This document shows, one piece after another, positions 28,889 to 37,509 of a stretch of DNA of 64,000 bases. Made by a program: the position numbers and the translations under genes. This stretch comes from a virus. Positions within the stretch are counted from its first letter, which is position 1; the number at the start of each line of letters is the position of its first letter. The notes under the pieces were generated by a model. That model had not been told where the DNA came from. It saw only the letters and a list, made by a program, of their open reading frames with translations, and did no database searches. The stretch lies in the IMG/VR virus record IMGVR_UViG_3300017605_000140, positions 1 to 64,000 of that record, one strand, 5' to 3'.

Positions 28889-30919
28889 TCATGCCTTTGC
28901 TTGTGACCATTTCTCTACAACTGCAATCTTACCCACATCTAGTGGAACTTTGATAAGATCCTGCACTTCCTTACCAATCATAGCCTCCAGCAACATAGCA
29001 CTTCCCTCCTCGGTCCTGTCTTCTGGACATTCGAGTACCAATTCATCATGTACAGACAGAATCAATTTTATTTCTTTACCTGGATTCTTTATCGCATCCT
29101 CTAGAAGTGCGTTATTGAGCCGCACCATGGCAAATTTAATAATATCACCAAGAGAACCCTGTACCAGACTATTGATAACCTGCCGCTCTGCTCTGGCTAG
29201 AACAGACCTTACTGCTTGTGGGTGATTCCATGTCTGATACCACGGAAGTTTAGGAGCTTCCTTTTCAGCAACCCACCGCAAAGCTTCCCAAACTCTTCTC
29301 TTACGTCCCATAATCGTGCGGATATAAGGAATTTTTGTTCTACTCTGTGCAAGTTTAAAGATCTTATCCTTGAACAGGTAAATTTCCGGAAATGCCTTCC
29401 TGTGATCGGCCAGTAGTTTATCCGCTTCCTTTACAGTAATTCCCAGAGTTTGTGCGATCTTTTTATTTTGTGCCCCGTATACAATAGCGAAGTTAAGAGT
29501 TTTAGCGACATCTCTTTGCCATTTCTGTACTTCTGAGACTGCCACACCATAGACCAGGGCAGCAGTCTGTGTATGGGCATCAATACCAGCATGAAAACCA
29601 TCGTACAAACCACCATAGCCTATCATGCTGGCCAGGATTCGCAATTCCATTTGCCCGTAGTCTGCTACCAATAGCTTGTATCCTACTGGAGCTTTGAACA
29701 ATCCGCGAATTTTTGTCCCGAGTTCAGTACGCGGGGCAGGAATATTCTGAAGATTCGGTTCCCTGGAAGAGAAACGTCCTGTCAGTGTTCCATATTGTAC
29801 CAAGTCAGTATGGATACGTCCGCTATAAATACGCGTAGGCTTTTTAGGATCTCCCTCTACTCCAAGATAGCTCAGTACATATGTCCCAAGGATTTTATTG
29901 ATGGACATGTACTCCAGAATTGCGTCTACTACTTTATTACCTATGTAATTATCCAGAGTTTCCTTATCCGTGGAAGGCATGCCAGTCTTCTTGGAAACCT
30001 TTACAGGCTCAAGTCCCTGAAATCCATCCTCTTTACTTCCGAAAAGGATCTCCTGTTTCTGCTGAGGAGAGTTGATATTGAATACTTTACCAGCAGCACG
30101 GTATACTTTTGCTTCAAGTACTTCCAGTTGTGCTGTAAGATCTTCCCGCAAACCTTCAAGGGCCTGTACGTCCACTGGAGCCCCTGTAAGACCCATCTGG
30201 CAGCAAACCTCAGTAGTGCTCTCTTCAAGCGCTCTGATGGCGTCTAGAGAGTCTTCCTGGCACCTGTAAGAGAACTGCTTCCACAGCAGCCAAGTATACT
30301 TAGCGTCCAGCAAGGCGTAACGAGCTACTTTGGAAAAAGAGAACTTGTCAATACCAGTTCTACCAACGTCTTCTTTATCGTAATCCACACCATAGTAAAA
30401 TTTGGCAAGAGTCTTGAGTTTCTTATCCATAGGACGGTATTTGAAACCATGGCCAAACTCACCAATGTTCTCATCAAGCAGCCACTGAAGAACAATAGAA
30501 TCTGATATAGGACCTACAGGAATTGCACCAAAATACTTCTGTACAGAAACAAAATCAAACGGCGCGTTATGCGCTATCTTAATTATATTAGGGTTAAAGA
30601 ATAGCGGTTGCAGAATATCAAATACCCTACTGGGACGCAATTGTTCTGGCGGAGCATCATAAATGAGTGGATATTTTACTTTATTCTTAGTATGTGCATG
30701 CTGTAGTAAAACATCCCCATTAGGATGTCCCATGGGTACGACAATAGTCCTACCGTGGGTAGCCATAGAAAGCCATACGACTCTGTTCTGTGTAGGAACA
30801 GCCCTTGTATCCGGTAGGACCCCGTCCATTGTTTCTGTATCCCAAGCAAAGGCATCTTGCTTAAGAAAATACTTTACCTCTTCCCGCAATTGTTCTTCGG
30901 TGAAGATTACACCTTCCAT
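28889..30919 (-). CDS. Family A DNA polymerase with 3'-5' exonuclease
   Basis: A 676-residue enzyme. Exonuclease motifs: D-T-E at residues 27-29, I-A-H-N-A-P-F-D near 115 and Y-A-L-L-D-A near 198. Polymerase motifs: A, L-V-A-D-Y-G-Q-M-E-L-R near 413; B, R-D-V-A-K-T-L-N-F-A-I-V-Y-G near 467; C, S-V-H-D-E-L-V near 624. There is no 5' nuclease domain, which fits phage replicative polymerases. It is the likely main replicase. AAGGTGTA precedes the ATG. Confidence 0.93.
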   Translation of the reverse strand: MEGVIFTEEQLREEVKYFLKQDAFAWDTETMDGVLPDTRAVPTQNRVVWLSMATHGRTIVVPMGHPNGDVLLQHAHTKNKVKYPLIYDAPPEQLRPSRVFDILQPLFFNPNIIKIAHNAPFDFVSVQKYFGAIPVGPISDSIVLQWLLDENIGEFGHGFKYRPMDKKLKTLAKFYYGVDYDKEDVGRTGIDKFSFSKVARYALLDAKYTWLLWKQFSYRCQEDSLDAIRALEESTTEVCCQMGLTGAPVDVQALEGLREDLTAQLEVLEAKVYRAAGKVFNINSPQQKQEILFGSKEDGFQGLEPVKVSKKTGMPSTDKETLDNYIGNKVVDAILEYMSINKILGTYVLSYLGVEGDPKKPTRIYSGRIHTDLVQYGTLTGRFSSREPNLQNIPAPRTELGTKIRGLFKAPVGYKLLVADYGQMELRILASMIGYGGLYDGFHAGIDAHTQTAALVYGVAVSEVQKWQRDVAKTLNFAIVYGAQNKKIAQTLGITVKEADKLLADHRKAFPEIYLFKDKIFKLAQSRTKIPYIRTIMGRKRRVWEALRWVAEKEAPKLPWYQTWNHPQAVRSVLARAERQVINSLVQGSLGDIIKFAMVRLNNALLEDAIKNPGKEIKLILSVHDELVLECPEDRTEEGSAMLLEAMIGKEVQDLIKVPLDVGKIAVVEKWSQAKA

Positions 30920-30937
30920 TAATCCTCCATTAATAGC

Positions 30938-30980
30938 GAAGACCCTCTGGCTTTATTATCTCCAGAGGGTCTTCTTTTTA
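30938..30980. terminator. Strong hairpin between polymerase and SSB genes
   Basis: A 13-bp perfect stem, GAAGACCCTCTGG (30938-30950) with CCAGAGGGTCTTC (30962-30974). The T-run (TTTTTA) is on the plus-strand side, opposite to the gene direction. On the minus strand the exit is GCTATTAATGG. It may be a weak terminator or RNA stability hairpin for the SSB transcript, or stop antisense transcription. Confidence 0.55.
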
Positions 30981-30985
30981 TCTAA

Positions 30986-31756
30986 TTACCGGTTCTTGGG
31001 AAGATCCTTAGCAGTAAGATCCATGGCGGCTTCCTCAATCTTACGAGCAGACCAGAAGAACAGAATCTCATCTCCGTACAGAGACTCAGAAAGCTCTGCC
31101 AATTCATCCCCAGTAAGAGGTTCGACTCCATAGTCTTCCTGAAGATCCCGCGCCTTAAGCGGAAGAACCTTAGTACCTGGAGCCTGACGACCTTCTACCT
31201 TGATGTGATAAACCTGGAAGTACAGATTCTCACGGTTAAGAGGGTAAGTAATGTCATCTTCGGCAAAAGCCTGAAGCTGCTGAGAAACCTCATTACCAAA
31301 AGTCCAAGTAATTACAGTCTCTGGCATCTCCATATCCACAATATTCATCATAAACCGATAACCGGCACGATGTCCAGCCTTACACAGTGAGCAAGGCTGG
31401 CCGGGGCAGATGTAACGCTTGCCGGTAGAGTTCACGTAATGCTCGAAGTAATTCAGAGAAGGCTCATCAGTCAGAAGCTTTACAATGTGCTTACCATTGG
31501 GAACCCACTCATTACCCTTCTTTTCAGAAAGCTTAAGATACGGAGCCTTTACAGTGTCGCGCTGCTCCTGCTTGGGGGCTCCCCAACCAGACCTTACAGT
31601 CGGGGAAGTGCGACCAGTACTTTGTTCCTTGGATGTCCGCTCATGCGGCTGATCAACATCGGAAGAATCAGAAAGCGCTGCCACACCGCCAGGTGTCTCT
31701 TCAACATCGTACTCTTCGGAAGCATCGGTTACTCGCTTACGGGTAATACTAGCCAT
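30986..31756 (-). CDS. Single-stranded-DNA-binding protein, T4 gp32-like
   Basis: A 256-residue protein with CAGGAGAAA before the ATG. N-terminal 70 residues are disordered and charged; P-Y-L-K-L-S-E-K-K-G then H-I-V-K-L-L-T-D begin the binding core; a C-P-G-Q-P-C-S-L-C-K-A-G-H segment near residue 120 matches the zinc loop of gp32-type proteins; Y-F-Q-V-Y-H-I-K near residue 181 fits an OB strand. Single gene between two hairpins, suggesting separately tuned amount. Confidence 0.78.
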   Translation of the reverse strand: MASITRKRVTDASEEYDVEETPGGVAALSDSSDVDQPHERTSKEQSTGRTSPTVRSGWGAPKQEQRDTVKAPYLKLSEKKGNEWVPNGKHIVKLLTDEPSLNYFEHYVNSTGKRYICPGQPCSLCKAGHRAGYRFMMNIVDMEMPETVITWTFGNEVSQQLQAFAEDDITYPLNRENLYFQVYHIKVEGRQAPGTKVLPLKARDLQEDYGVEPLTGDELAELSESLYGDEILFFWSARKIEEAAMDLTAKDLPKNR

Positions 31757-31809
31757 ATTTTTTCTCCTGTATTAGTTGCGCTATAGGCGCTATTAACTAT
31801 TATTTATAA

Positions 31810-32136
31810 TTAAGGAATTATTTTAGTAATAAGGGAACCCTTATTACTTGTCATACTACGGGCCCAGGTAAGATCAGCCTCCTGGATAGCATTCATCATA
31901 TCAGAACACTTCTCGCCCACTGCTACAAGATCACTGTCAGCAGACACTCTTATCTTGAAACTAGTGGACAGTAATTCCTTCTCATACTGCACTACAGCAA
32001 GTTCCCAGCTACGGTAGTAGCTGATCTCCAGAGTGTCATCCAACAATGTAACAGACATGTCTGACACTGGCTCAGGCACTGTTAGCTCCGGTCCGGGCTT
32101 GGCAGGCTCTTCCGTTACTACCTTACGTGTTGCCAC
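31810..32136 (-). CDS. Hypothetical protein
   Basis: A 108-residue protein. Pro-rich linker at residues 10-28, then a compact alpha/beta segment ending in L-I-T-K-I-I-P. One Cys. Overlaps the upstream HTH gene by 14 bases, so probably co-translated with it. Not recognised. Confidence 0.65.
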   Translation of the reverse strand: MATRKVVTEEPAKPGPELTVPEPVSDMSVTLLDDTLEISYYRSWELAVVQYEKELLSTSFKIRVSADSDLVAVGEKCSDMMNAIQEADLTWARSMTSNKGSLITKIIP

Positions 32137-32569
32137 GGTTCTCCTTTATTATCTGTTTGAATAGCTCAACAGCTCTTTCGGAAAATTTAGTATCCGACAG
32201 CCGTATGCCCTTGTCCGGCCATAGTACACCCTCTTGGCATGCTATGGCAACCAGCCCCTCCACCATGCCTCTGGTGTACATCCTGCGTCTGCCATTAGGA
32301 GACGAAGATGGCTTGATGTAGGGAGACTTAGGAAGTATAGCTTCTCGCTCCCAAGCTCGCAAGGTGTTGGGACTTCTATTCCCCAGTGCCTTCCCTAATT
32401 GACCTATGGAAAAGAACTCCACATCCTTACCATTCATATGGAATATGTGAGGCTTACTATCCCAGTCTTCGATAGCTTTTTCCTGGATCTGACGGACCTG
32501 CTCAAACATAAGAGGAGTATTAGATCCAGGAAAAACCTTCGCTAATTGTTCTTGCCAGGTACTAACCAT
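32123..32569 (-). CDS. MerR-like helix-turn-helix DNA-binding protein
   Basis: A 148-residue protein. Residues about 48-115 hold F-F-S-I-G-Q-L-G-K-A-L-G then T-L-R-A-W-E-R-E, then R-R-R-M-Y-T-R-G-M-V-E-G, the helix-turn-helix plus wing of MerR/excisionase-type proteins (I-G-x-L-A-x-x-x-x, x-L-R-x-W-E, R-x-Y). No effector domain. It could be a repressor, a replication initiator or a terminase-small-subunit-type protein. Confidence 0.7.
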   Translation of the reverse strand: MVSTWQEQLAKVFPGSNTPLMFEQVRQIQEKAIEDWDSKPHIFHMNGKDVEFFSIGQLGKALGNRSPNTLRAWEREAILPKSPYIKPSSSPNGRRRMYTRGMVEGLVAIACQEGVLWPDKGIRLSDTKFSERAVELFKQIIKENRGNT

Positions 32570-32759
32570 CTACATCCCTGATATCGTCAATATATGTAGT
32601 GCCAAATAGATGATCAGATAGCTTGAGTTCCATCATACTATAAAAATCTTCCCATGAATCCTCTCGCATAGCTGCCGCGTATTGCTCATCATTAAGATCT
32701 ATTACTAGGGAGGAAGGATGATCAAAAGTTATTCTCACCTTATGCATCAGTACCCGCAA
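32562..32759 (-). CDS. Small hypothetical protein
   Basis: A 65-residue acidic protein overlapping both neighbours by 8 and 13 bases. A strand V-R-I-T-F-D, then S-L-V-I-D-L-N-D-E-Q-Y-A-A-A, then helix. Looks like a small alpha/beta unit. Function unknown. Confidence 0.6.
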   Translation of the reverse strand: MRVLMHKVRITFDHPSSLVIDLNDEQYAAAMREDSWEDFYSMMELKLSDHLFGTTYIDDIRDVDG

Positions 32760-33223
32760 TCATACTCGAACTGCACAACACGTTCAGGGGTAACAACAAT
32801 CTTAGTATCGTTACCGAATACCGAACGAACAGCGTCCTCAAATCGTTCGGCATCGACAGGAACACTGATGTCCTTCATCTGATTACCATCAGGGTGATCA
32901 CCCCAGGATTCGTAATCATACTCATCATAATATGAATCTAGCTTACCTGGATAAGCGTCTTCCATATCTGGTTCAGTATCGTCAAGCCAAGCTTCCGCAA
33001 CATGTGTATTCGATGTTACTTTAGCGCCACTGACAGTGAACTCACAAGGTTCACCATCATTATAGCCAGGAGTATAGTGCTCCCACATTACTGCGGTTAC
33101 TCCCTGATCAAAAGCCGCCTTAAAGTAAGGATACAAATCCTCAATTGGCTTCTGTTCAGCACGAGACCAAGTACCGTAGTTACCTTCTACAGGAATACCC
33201 ATAAACTCAGACTTATCAGACAT
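32747..33223 (-). CDS. Hypothetical acidic protein
   Basis: A 158-residue protein; the start at 33223 has AAAAGGAGAGC upstream and is preferred over a start at 33250. Very acidic, many Asp, Tyr and Trp (Y-Y-D-E-Y-D-Y-E-S-W). A final strand I-V-V-T-P-E-R-V-V-Q-F-E-Y ends near a Cys. Possibly a DNA mimic by charge, not shown. Confidence 0.65.
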   Translation of the reverse strand: MSDKSEFMGIPVEGNYGTWSRAEQKPIEDLYPYFKAAFDQGVTAVMWEHYTPGYNDGEPCEFTVSGAKVTSNTHVAEAWLDDTEPDMEDAYPGKLDSYYDEYDYESWGDHPDGNQMKDISVPVDAERFEDAVRSVFGNDTKIVVTPERVVQFEYDCGY

Positions 33224-33620
33224 TGCTCTCCTTTTTACTAAAAATTTCATTGAAGTTACCGACTTCCTTACGAACAGACCCGCTCATCCAACGCGTTGAG
33301 TCGCTGTCAAAAGGAATGTTCTTAAGGTAATGCTCAGGACTGGGAAGAAATCCCAGGTCTTCTACAATATGGCGTTCCGCGATAAGACGTACCGGCACCT
33401 GAATTATCTTTGTACTCTTTTTAATGGGTATAGTCTTGCCAAATAGATCCTCACACAAATAAACTCCAAGAGTGTGATGATAGATAGCGCGGTGGCGGAA
33501 GTCTCCAAAAGTCTTCTTCGAGCTATCTATAAACTCTTCAATTGGGAGATAGTCTTCCGGTTCGCCTCCCCATTTATGAGAAGCCGAAACTGCGTGATAC
33601 CACGAGTTAATTAGTCTCAC
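33216..33620 (-). CDS. DUF6915-like phage protein
   Basis: A 134-residue protein from a GTG at 33620 with AAGAGGAA eight bases upstream. The block F-G-D-F-R-H-R-A-I-Y-H-H-T-L-G-V near residue 40, then V-P-V-R-L-I-A-E-R-H-I-V-E-D-L-G and P-S-P-E-H-Y-L, matches a family seen in many phages and mobile elements. The conserved His pairs suggest a metal site, function unknown. The name is from memory. Confidence 0.65.
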   Translation of the reverse strand: MRLINSWYHAVSASHKWGGEPEDYLPIEEFIDSSKKTFGDFRHRAIYHHTLGVYLCEDLFGKTIPIKKSTKIIQVPVRLIAERHIVEDLGFLPSPEHYLKNIPFDSDSTRWMSGSVRKEVGNFNEIFSKKESNV

Positions 33621-33759
33621 CCCAATATTCCTCTTCAACCCCAACTAACTCGACTAGATGAAGAGACACAAATCTAGTACCAACCTCAAAAGAATCACTC
33701 TCCAGTAGTTCTACTACTTCATATGGTTGGCCGTCAAGAATAAGAAAACCTCTACTCAT
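33607..33759 (-). CDS. Small acidic protein
   Basis: A 50-residue ORF joining its neighbours through ATGA at the start and a 14-base overlap at the end. Strands F-L-I-L-D-G and V-G-T-R-F-V-S-L-H-L-V-E-L, acidic tail. The tight coupling and beta pattern support it. Function unknown. Confidence 0.6.
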   Translation of the reverse strand: MSRGFLILDGQPYEVVELLESDSFEVGTRFVSLHLVELVGVEEEYWGETN

Positions 33760-33956
33760 GACCACTCATTCTTTTCTCCCATAAATATGTCATGCTGGCT
33801 GGAAGCCCACTCATAAAGCTTTTCAGTAAATTCCCAGTCAACTAGTTCACTGTCAATATCCGCAATAAACTGTATAAGCTGATCGTAATTCAACGCTTTG
33901 GATAAAGTAAATGCTAGTTCTTCAGTATCTACTGTCAAACCCAGGTTAAGATCCAT
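33756..33956 (-). CDS. Small acidic helical protein
   Basis: A 66-residue protein overlapping the next gene by four bases and the upstream one by eleven. Leu- and Asp-rich helices with Trp at D-W-E-F-T-E-K-L-Y-E-W-A. Not recognised. Confidence 0.6.
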   Translation of the reverse strand: MDLNLGLTVDTEELAFTLSKALNYDQLIQFIADIDSELVDWEFTEKLYEWASSQHDIFMGEKNEWS

Positions 33957-34230
33957 CTACAGGAAACCATTCCTCTCGGATAACTTCACGCTTCTCTACC
34001 ATAAAGGCTTTCATAGGATCATTAATCCAACGGTCTTGACCTTCCTGCATTTCAGAAGCAGGGTCCATATAGTTTACTTGCCAGTGTGTTCCGTCTTCTG
34101 CCTCAAATACCAGTTCACGGATTGTATACCAGCGATGCTCATCCCCTTCTGTATTAGAAATTGCACCGTAAGGAAGGTCATAAACCTCTTCCAGGTCTTC
34201 TACTGAAAAATTTCTGTATATTAGTTCCAT
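33946..34230 (-). CDS. Hypothetical protein
   Basis: A 94-residue acidic protein. I-Y-R-N-F-S-V-E-D-L-E-E-V-Y-D at the start, then strands with Trp (W-Y-T-I-R-E-L-V-F-E, H-W-Q-V-N-Y). Looks like a small beta domain. Overlaps the upstream gene by ten bases. Function unknown. Confidence 0.6.
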   Translation of the reverse strand: MELIYRNFSVEDLEEVYDLPYGAISNTEGDEHRWYTIRELVFEAEDGTHWQVNYMDPASEMQEGQDRWINDPMKAFMVEKREVIREEWFPVDGS

Positions 34231-34412
34231 TTATTTTCCCAACGCTCTAATGCTTCCATTGCTGTAAGATCAGGAACTATCTGGTTGCTGTACTCCCCTG
34301 TTGTAGCATTAGCCATTACTCGTATAGCACACCAGTAAACCACTGCTACAGGAAGTCTCCAAACTAATTTCATCAACCATAGTTGTTTTAATTCACTTAG
34401 CTTATACTTCAA
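34221..34412 (-). CDS. Small protein with hydrophobic segment, TTG start
   Basis: A 63-residue protein from TTG at 34412; AGGGAG lies five bases upstream, which fits TTG better than the GTG at 34418. Residues about 10-30 (L-W-L-M-K-L-V-W-R-L-P-V-A-V-V-Y-W-C) are hydrophobic, a possible membrane anchor, followed by a polar domain with several Trp. Function unknown. Confidence 0.5.
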   Translation of the reverse strand: MKYKLSELKQLWLMKLVWRLPVAVVYWCAIRVMANATTGEYSNQIVPDLTAMEALERWENKWN

Positions 34413-34436
34413 TGTCACTCCCTAGTGGGATTGTCG

Positions 34437-34475
34437 TTAATAAACCACCACCGTTCCCAGAAATGGGAACGATAG
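34437..34475 (-). promoter_or_regulatory. Repeated hairpin element, divergent distant copy
   Basis: On the minus strand 7 nt after the stop of the lipoprotein gene. CTATC pairs with GGTGG (5 bp with G-U), continuing without break into GTTCCC/GGGAAC (6 bp), loop ATTTCT (28 nt in all). TGG follows, but the CTAGA part is replaced by TTAACG. Spacing and outer-arm type match the left-end family. It could instead be a plain mRNA end hairpin. Confidence 0.4.
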
Positions 34476-34482
34476 AAGCGTA

Positions 34483-34779
34483 TTAGTGACGATGAGTACG
34501 ACAGGTCTTACGAGTAGTAATAGTGGTCTTCTTTACAGTCTTCTTACCATTCTTGTGATGCGTAACGGTCGTAGTGTGTTGCACATGAGTAACTGTACCA
34601 CTGTAACGGCTACGGTGGCTACGGTAATAATCATCAGTAACTACTACATAGCTGTGTGTATGCGTGTCATACACCCTGTCATAGGCAGTGGTGCTATGGG
34701 TAGGACCACAAGCAGTAAGAGCGGAAACACTCATAACCGCACCAACAACAGCACCTGTAATTGACTTCTTGAAATTCAT
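34483..34779 (-). CDS. Small basic lipoprotein
   Basis: A 98-residue protein; AAGGAGGAAACA before the ATG is nearly ideal. Signal peptide with lipobox S-A-L-T-A-C-G (Cys 24), so the mature protein is lipid-anchored outside the membrane. The mature part is rich in Thr, His, Tyr, Arg and Lys (T-V-K-K-T-T-I-T-T-R-K). Lipoproteins of this size in phages often block superinfection or modify the surface. Flanked by a hairpin at the 3' side, so probably a separately regulated unit. Confidence 0.8.
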   Translation of the reverse strand: MNFKKSITGAVVGAVMSVSALTACGPTHSTTAYDRVYDTHTHSYVVVTDDYYRSHRSRYSGTVTHVQHTTTVTHHKNGKKTVKKTTITTRKTCRTHRH

Positions 34780-34792
34780 TGTTTCCTCCTTG

Positions 34793-34969
34793 TTAAATAC
34801 TGATATCTTCCATAATCTGTATATCAGGATCATCTGTACTGTCTTGCATTAACCAGCCTATATTCAGACTGATCTGGCCATCAATTTCTTTAGCGTACAC
34901 AGCATAATTATCATTTTTTGCTTGCTCAAACAACTGTCTGAAACATTCCACATATTCAGAAATATCCAC
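34793..34969 (-). CDS. Small acidic protein, GTG start
   Basis: A 58-residue ORF from GTG with AAGGAATA six bases upstream. Acidic, helix then strands (Y-A-V-Y-A-K-E-I-D-G-Q-I-S-L-N-I-G-W). One Cys. It stops 13 bases before the lipoprotein start. Function unknown. Confidence 0.6.
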   Translation of the reverse strand: MDISEYVECFRQLFEQAKNDNYAVYAKEIDGQISLNIGWLMQDSTDDPDIQIMEDISI

Positions 34970-34971
34970 TA

Positions 34972-35400
34972 CTATTCCTTAACTGGTGAGAACGCCCAAG
35001 TTACCGTAGTATCGTAGAAGCTGTCAAGTTCTTCTTGTTCCAGTTCCTCGTTGACGAACAAGTCCCACAGTACATCCTGATCAACGTGTTGTACAGTCAC
35101 AACCAGTCGTTCAAGCTCACGCTCTGAGAGTGTTAGGTAAGCCCAGTCCTTGACGCGCTCTTCGTTGAGTACCTTACTCTCCTTGCGTGTCTTCTGCAAA
35201 CTGGAGTACCGCTGTCCGTGAACCTCCAGCGGCTCTTCGAATGCTAGCACATGAGAGCCACGGGCGTTAGTATCCGCCTTCTGTAGATATGGATCTAGTT
35301 CTTTCTTCAAACTATCCTGTAAAGTCTTACGATCTTCAATTTCTTTCTTCAATAAAAGATATTGTGCAACTTTATTTTTTACGACCATATCAGACTGCAT
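34972..35400 (-). CDS. Hypothetical coiled-coil protein
   Basis: A 142-residue charged protein. Residues about 8-40 form a likely coiled coil (L-L-L-K-K-E-I-E-D-R-K-T-L-Q-D-S-L-K-K-E-L). A beta hairpin around H-V-L-A-F-E-E-P and an acidic C-terminal helix follow. Found upstream of a lipoprotein module and after helicase genes; role unknown. Confidence 0.65.
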   Translation of the reverse strand: MQSDMVVKNKVAQYLLLKKEIEDRKTLQDSLKKELDPYLQKADTNARGSHVLAFEEPLEVHGQRYSSLQKTRKESKVLNEERVKDWAYLTLSERELERLVVTVQHVDQDVLWDLFVNEELEQEELDSFYDTTVTWAFSPVKE

Positions 35401-35944
35401 ACTTGATAGCCTCTACTTTGAAATCATAAGAACCTGTACGAATTTGCTTATCAACGTACTTCGCAAGATTATCCGCATCATCGAACTTAATAACCGCACT
35501 ATCAGTAACTACCCGGAAATGATGATCGGGACGAATTCGGAAATAAGTAGGTTCTGTTATCTCTGTGGGAGTTATATAAATAATACTCTTCCAAGAATCG
35601 TCATAACCCGCACGACGTATTTGAACAGTTCTACTATTGAGATAAGTAATAAGATCCATCTTTTGTGGTATAGCACGAATTGTCGCAACACCGTATGCTT
35701 CCACGTTATGTGAAACTTTAGCCATAGCTTCTGACAAATCAGTAAACCGGGGATTTTCCAAGGTACTGCCAGTAACTTCATACGCAATAACAGGCTTTAA
35801 ACGAAACTGAGTATAGGAAGGAAAAAGAACTCCGTCAGTTTCTGCTACATATTCCCATTCTCCATATAATATGTCATCATCACCGTAACTAGGAAATTCT
35901 GCTTTGCGCTCACGAAATTGTACGCCCTCAAGTGCGTTTATCAT
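35390..35944 (-). CDS. Hypothetical protein
   Basis: A 184-residue protein. Its ATG overlaps the helicase stop (ATGA). Beta-rich with repeated Y, V and T and the recurring type F-R-L-K-P-V, Y-F-R-I-R-P. No catalytic pattern is seen. Its direct coupling to the helicase gene suggests a partner. Not recognised. Confidence 0.65.
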   Translation of the reverse strand: MINALEGVQFRERKAEFPSYGDDDILYGEWEYVAETDGVLFPSYTQFRLKPVIAYEVTGSTLENPRFTDLSEAMAKVSHNVEAYGVATIRAIPQKMDLITYLNSRTVQIRRAGYDDSWKSIIYITPTEITEPTYFRIRPDHHFRVVTDSAVIKFDDADNLAKYVDKQIRTGSYDFKVEAIKYAV

Positions 35945-37509
35945 ATGTTCTCCAAATAGTTCTCAAGAAATTTAGTAAGACTTACAGCGGTATTCTCTAC
36001 TCTACCATGAGGGTCTGACACTCCAGTCAGAACAGCGTTAGATACTCTGGACTTGTATTCGAGTCTTGAGAGCTGGTATTCTTCAATACTTTTAGCAACA
36101 ATGAGATTGTCGATAAAGACTTTCCGGAAAGCAGATGAAGCTCGTACATGCCGTCCGTTCCGCTGTTTAAATGCTCCGGAAGATTGGGGTAGATCATAGT
36201 TAATGAGGTGGCTAGCAATCCACAAATCCACTCCATATCCTCCAGCGTCTGAGGAGAGGAAAAGTCTAGTGTCAGCTTCATTTGTAAATCGGGAGATTGC
36301 CTCTCCTCGTTGTTGTCCATTCATATCTCCAGTAAATAGTACAGAACCGTACTCGGACAGCCGGTCTTGCAGTAAAGGTAGCACACCTTTGAAGCGGGCG
36401 AACACTATGATCTTGTGCCTTGGATCTGCTTCCAGATATTCTCTGACCAACTCCGTACATGCTGTCAGTTTGGCCCCGTGAGTGCCCCTAGCTGGCAACC
36501 TACCGGCTTGCCAGAGCTGGTTGGCATACCTGCTACCTCTAGGGTCTGTGGGGTCCTCATACGCCCGTGCAGAGGCTTCTAAAAGGGACGGATCATCAAG
36601 TAGTAGCTGAAGAGCTAACAGTCTTCCTCCCACTTCTCCAAGACTATTGTTACCGCTATCTGCCCTTCTTCCCGAATAGTACGATTCAATATCTTGAACT
36701 GTTCCTGGTCCATGGGTACTGAGAGCCGATAGGAGTTCTCGGACAATTCCTCTATATACCACTGCGGTTTCATCATCCATCTCCACATAGCAATTGTATT
36801 CTTCAACAGTAGGCATGAATTCTGCTACATCTGGATCTGTTCTCCTCTTGGATATACAGGCATCCATTAGCTTAGTATGCAGTTCTGGCATATTCTTATA
36901 TCCTGTGATGATGTTATAAGAATTACGATTAATATAACTCGCTTCAAATTCCTGCCAGCTACCTAATACTGTGTCATCTATCCATTGCATGATAGAGAAT
37001 AGTTCCTCTGCTCTGCCGTTCTCTACTGGTTCCGCAGTTAATCCCACACGGTAACGGGACTTTAACTTTTTAATCGCCTTGGTCTGCTGAGTACCGAAGT
37101 TCTTTATGCTCGTTACTTCGTCCACAAGGACAAGATCCGGATTCAGCTTTTTTATAAACGCCAAATCCGAGACTACTTGGCGTAATCCCATAACTAGATA
37201 ATCGGGTGGGTTGAGCAAGGTTTGTTCGTAAATACTCAAGCGTTTCTTCGGTGAGATAGATCCGTCCACTACTATTACAGATGAATCCGTAAACTGATGG
37301 ATTCTCTCCTCCCATTGTTTGGTCAGACTCGAACTCATTATCAGTAAAGCGCACCTTAGTTTTCCCGCCTCTCTCAGTTCTTCTATTGCTGCTATGGATA
37401 CTACCGTCTTTCCTGTTCCCAAGTCCAACGCAAGCAAGGCCCTCTCACGTTGTGTGATGAGGGCCTTTGCCTGTTCCTGGTACTCTCTTAATTCTCCGGT
37501 AAAAGTCAT
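35941..37509 (-). CDS. SNF2-type superfamily 2 helicase
   Basis: A 522-residue protein. L-R-E-Y-Q-E-Q at residue 8; motif I L-G-T-G-K-T near residue 33; motif II D-E-V-T near 137 (instead of D-E-x-H); motif III G-L-T-A-E-P near 156; motif V G-G-Y-G-V-D-L near 424; motif VI Q-R-N-G-R-H-V-R near 447. Such proteins move along double-stranded DNA and remodel protein-DNA complexes. Located between primase and small unknown genes in the replication block. Confidence 0.85.
   Translation of the reverse strand: MTFTGELREYQEQAKALITQRERALLALDLGTGKTVVSIAAIEELREAGKLRCALLIMSSSLTKQWEERIHQFTDSSVIVVDGSISPKKRLSIYEQTLLNPPDYLVMGLRQVVSDLAFIKKLNPDLVLVDEVTSIKNFGTQQTKAIKKLKSRYRVGLTAEPVENGRAEELFSIMQWIDDTVLGSWQEFEASYINRNSYNIITGYKNMPELHTKLMDACISKRRTDPDVAEFMPTVEEYNCYVEMDDETAVVYRGIVRELLSALSTHGPGTVQDIESYYSGRRADSGNNSLGEVGGRLLALQLLLDDPSLLEASARAYEDPTDPRGSRYANQLWQAGRLPARGTHGAKLTACTELVREYLEADPRHKIIVFARFKGVLPLLQDRLSEYGSVLFTGDMNGQQRGEAISRFTNEADTRLFLSSDAGGYGVDLWIASHLINYDLPQSSGAFKQRNGRHVRASSAFRKVFIDNLIVAKSIEEYQLSRLEYKSRVSNAVLTGVSDPHGRVENTAVSLTKFLENYLENI

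Noticed and set aside
30663-31133. A 156-codon plus-strand frame across polymerase and SSB genes.
   Set aside because: It runs through the intergenic hairpin and is antisense to two clear genes, with no ribosome site.
33916-33921. TTGACA-type motifs inside coding regions such as 33.8 kb and 43.8 kb.
   Set aside because: They lie within genes with conserved frames and lack a matching -10 at proper spacing.
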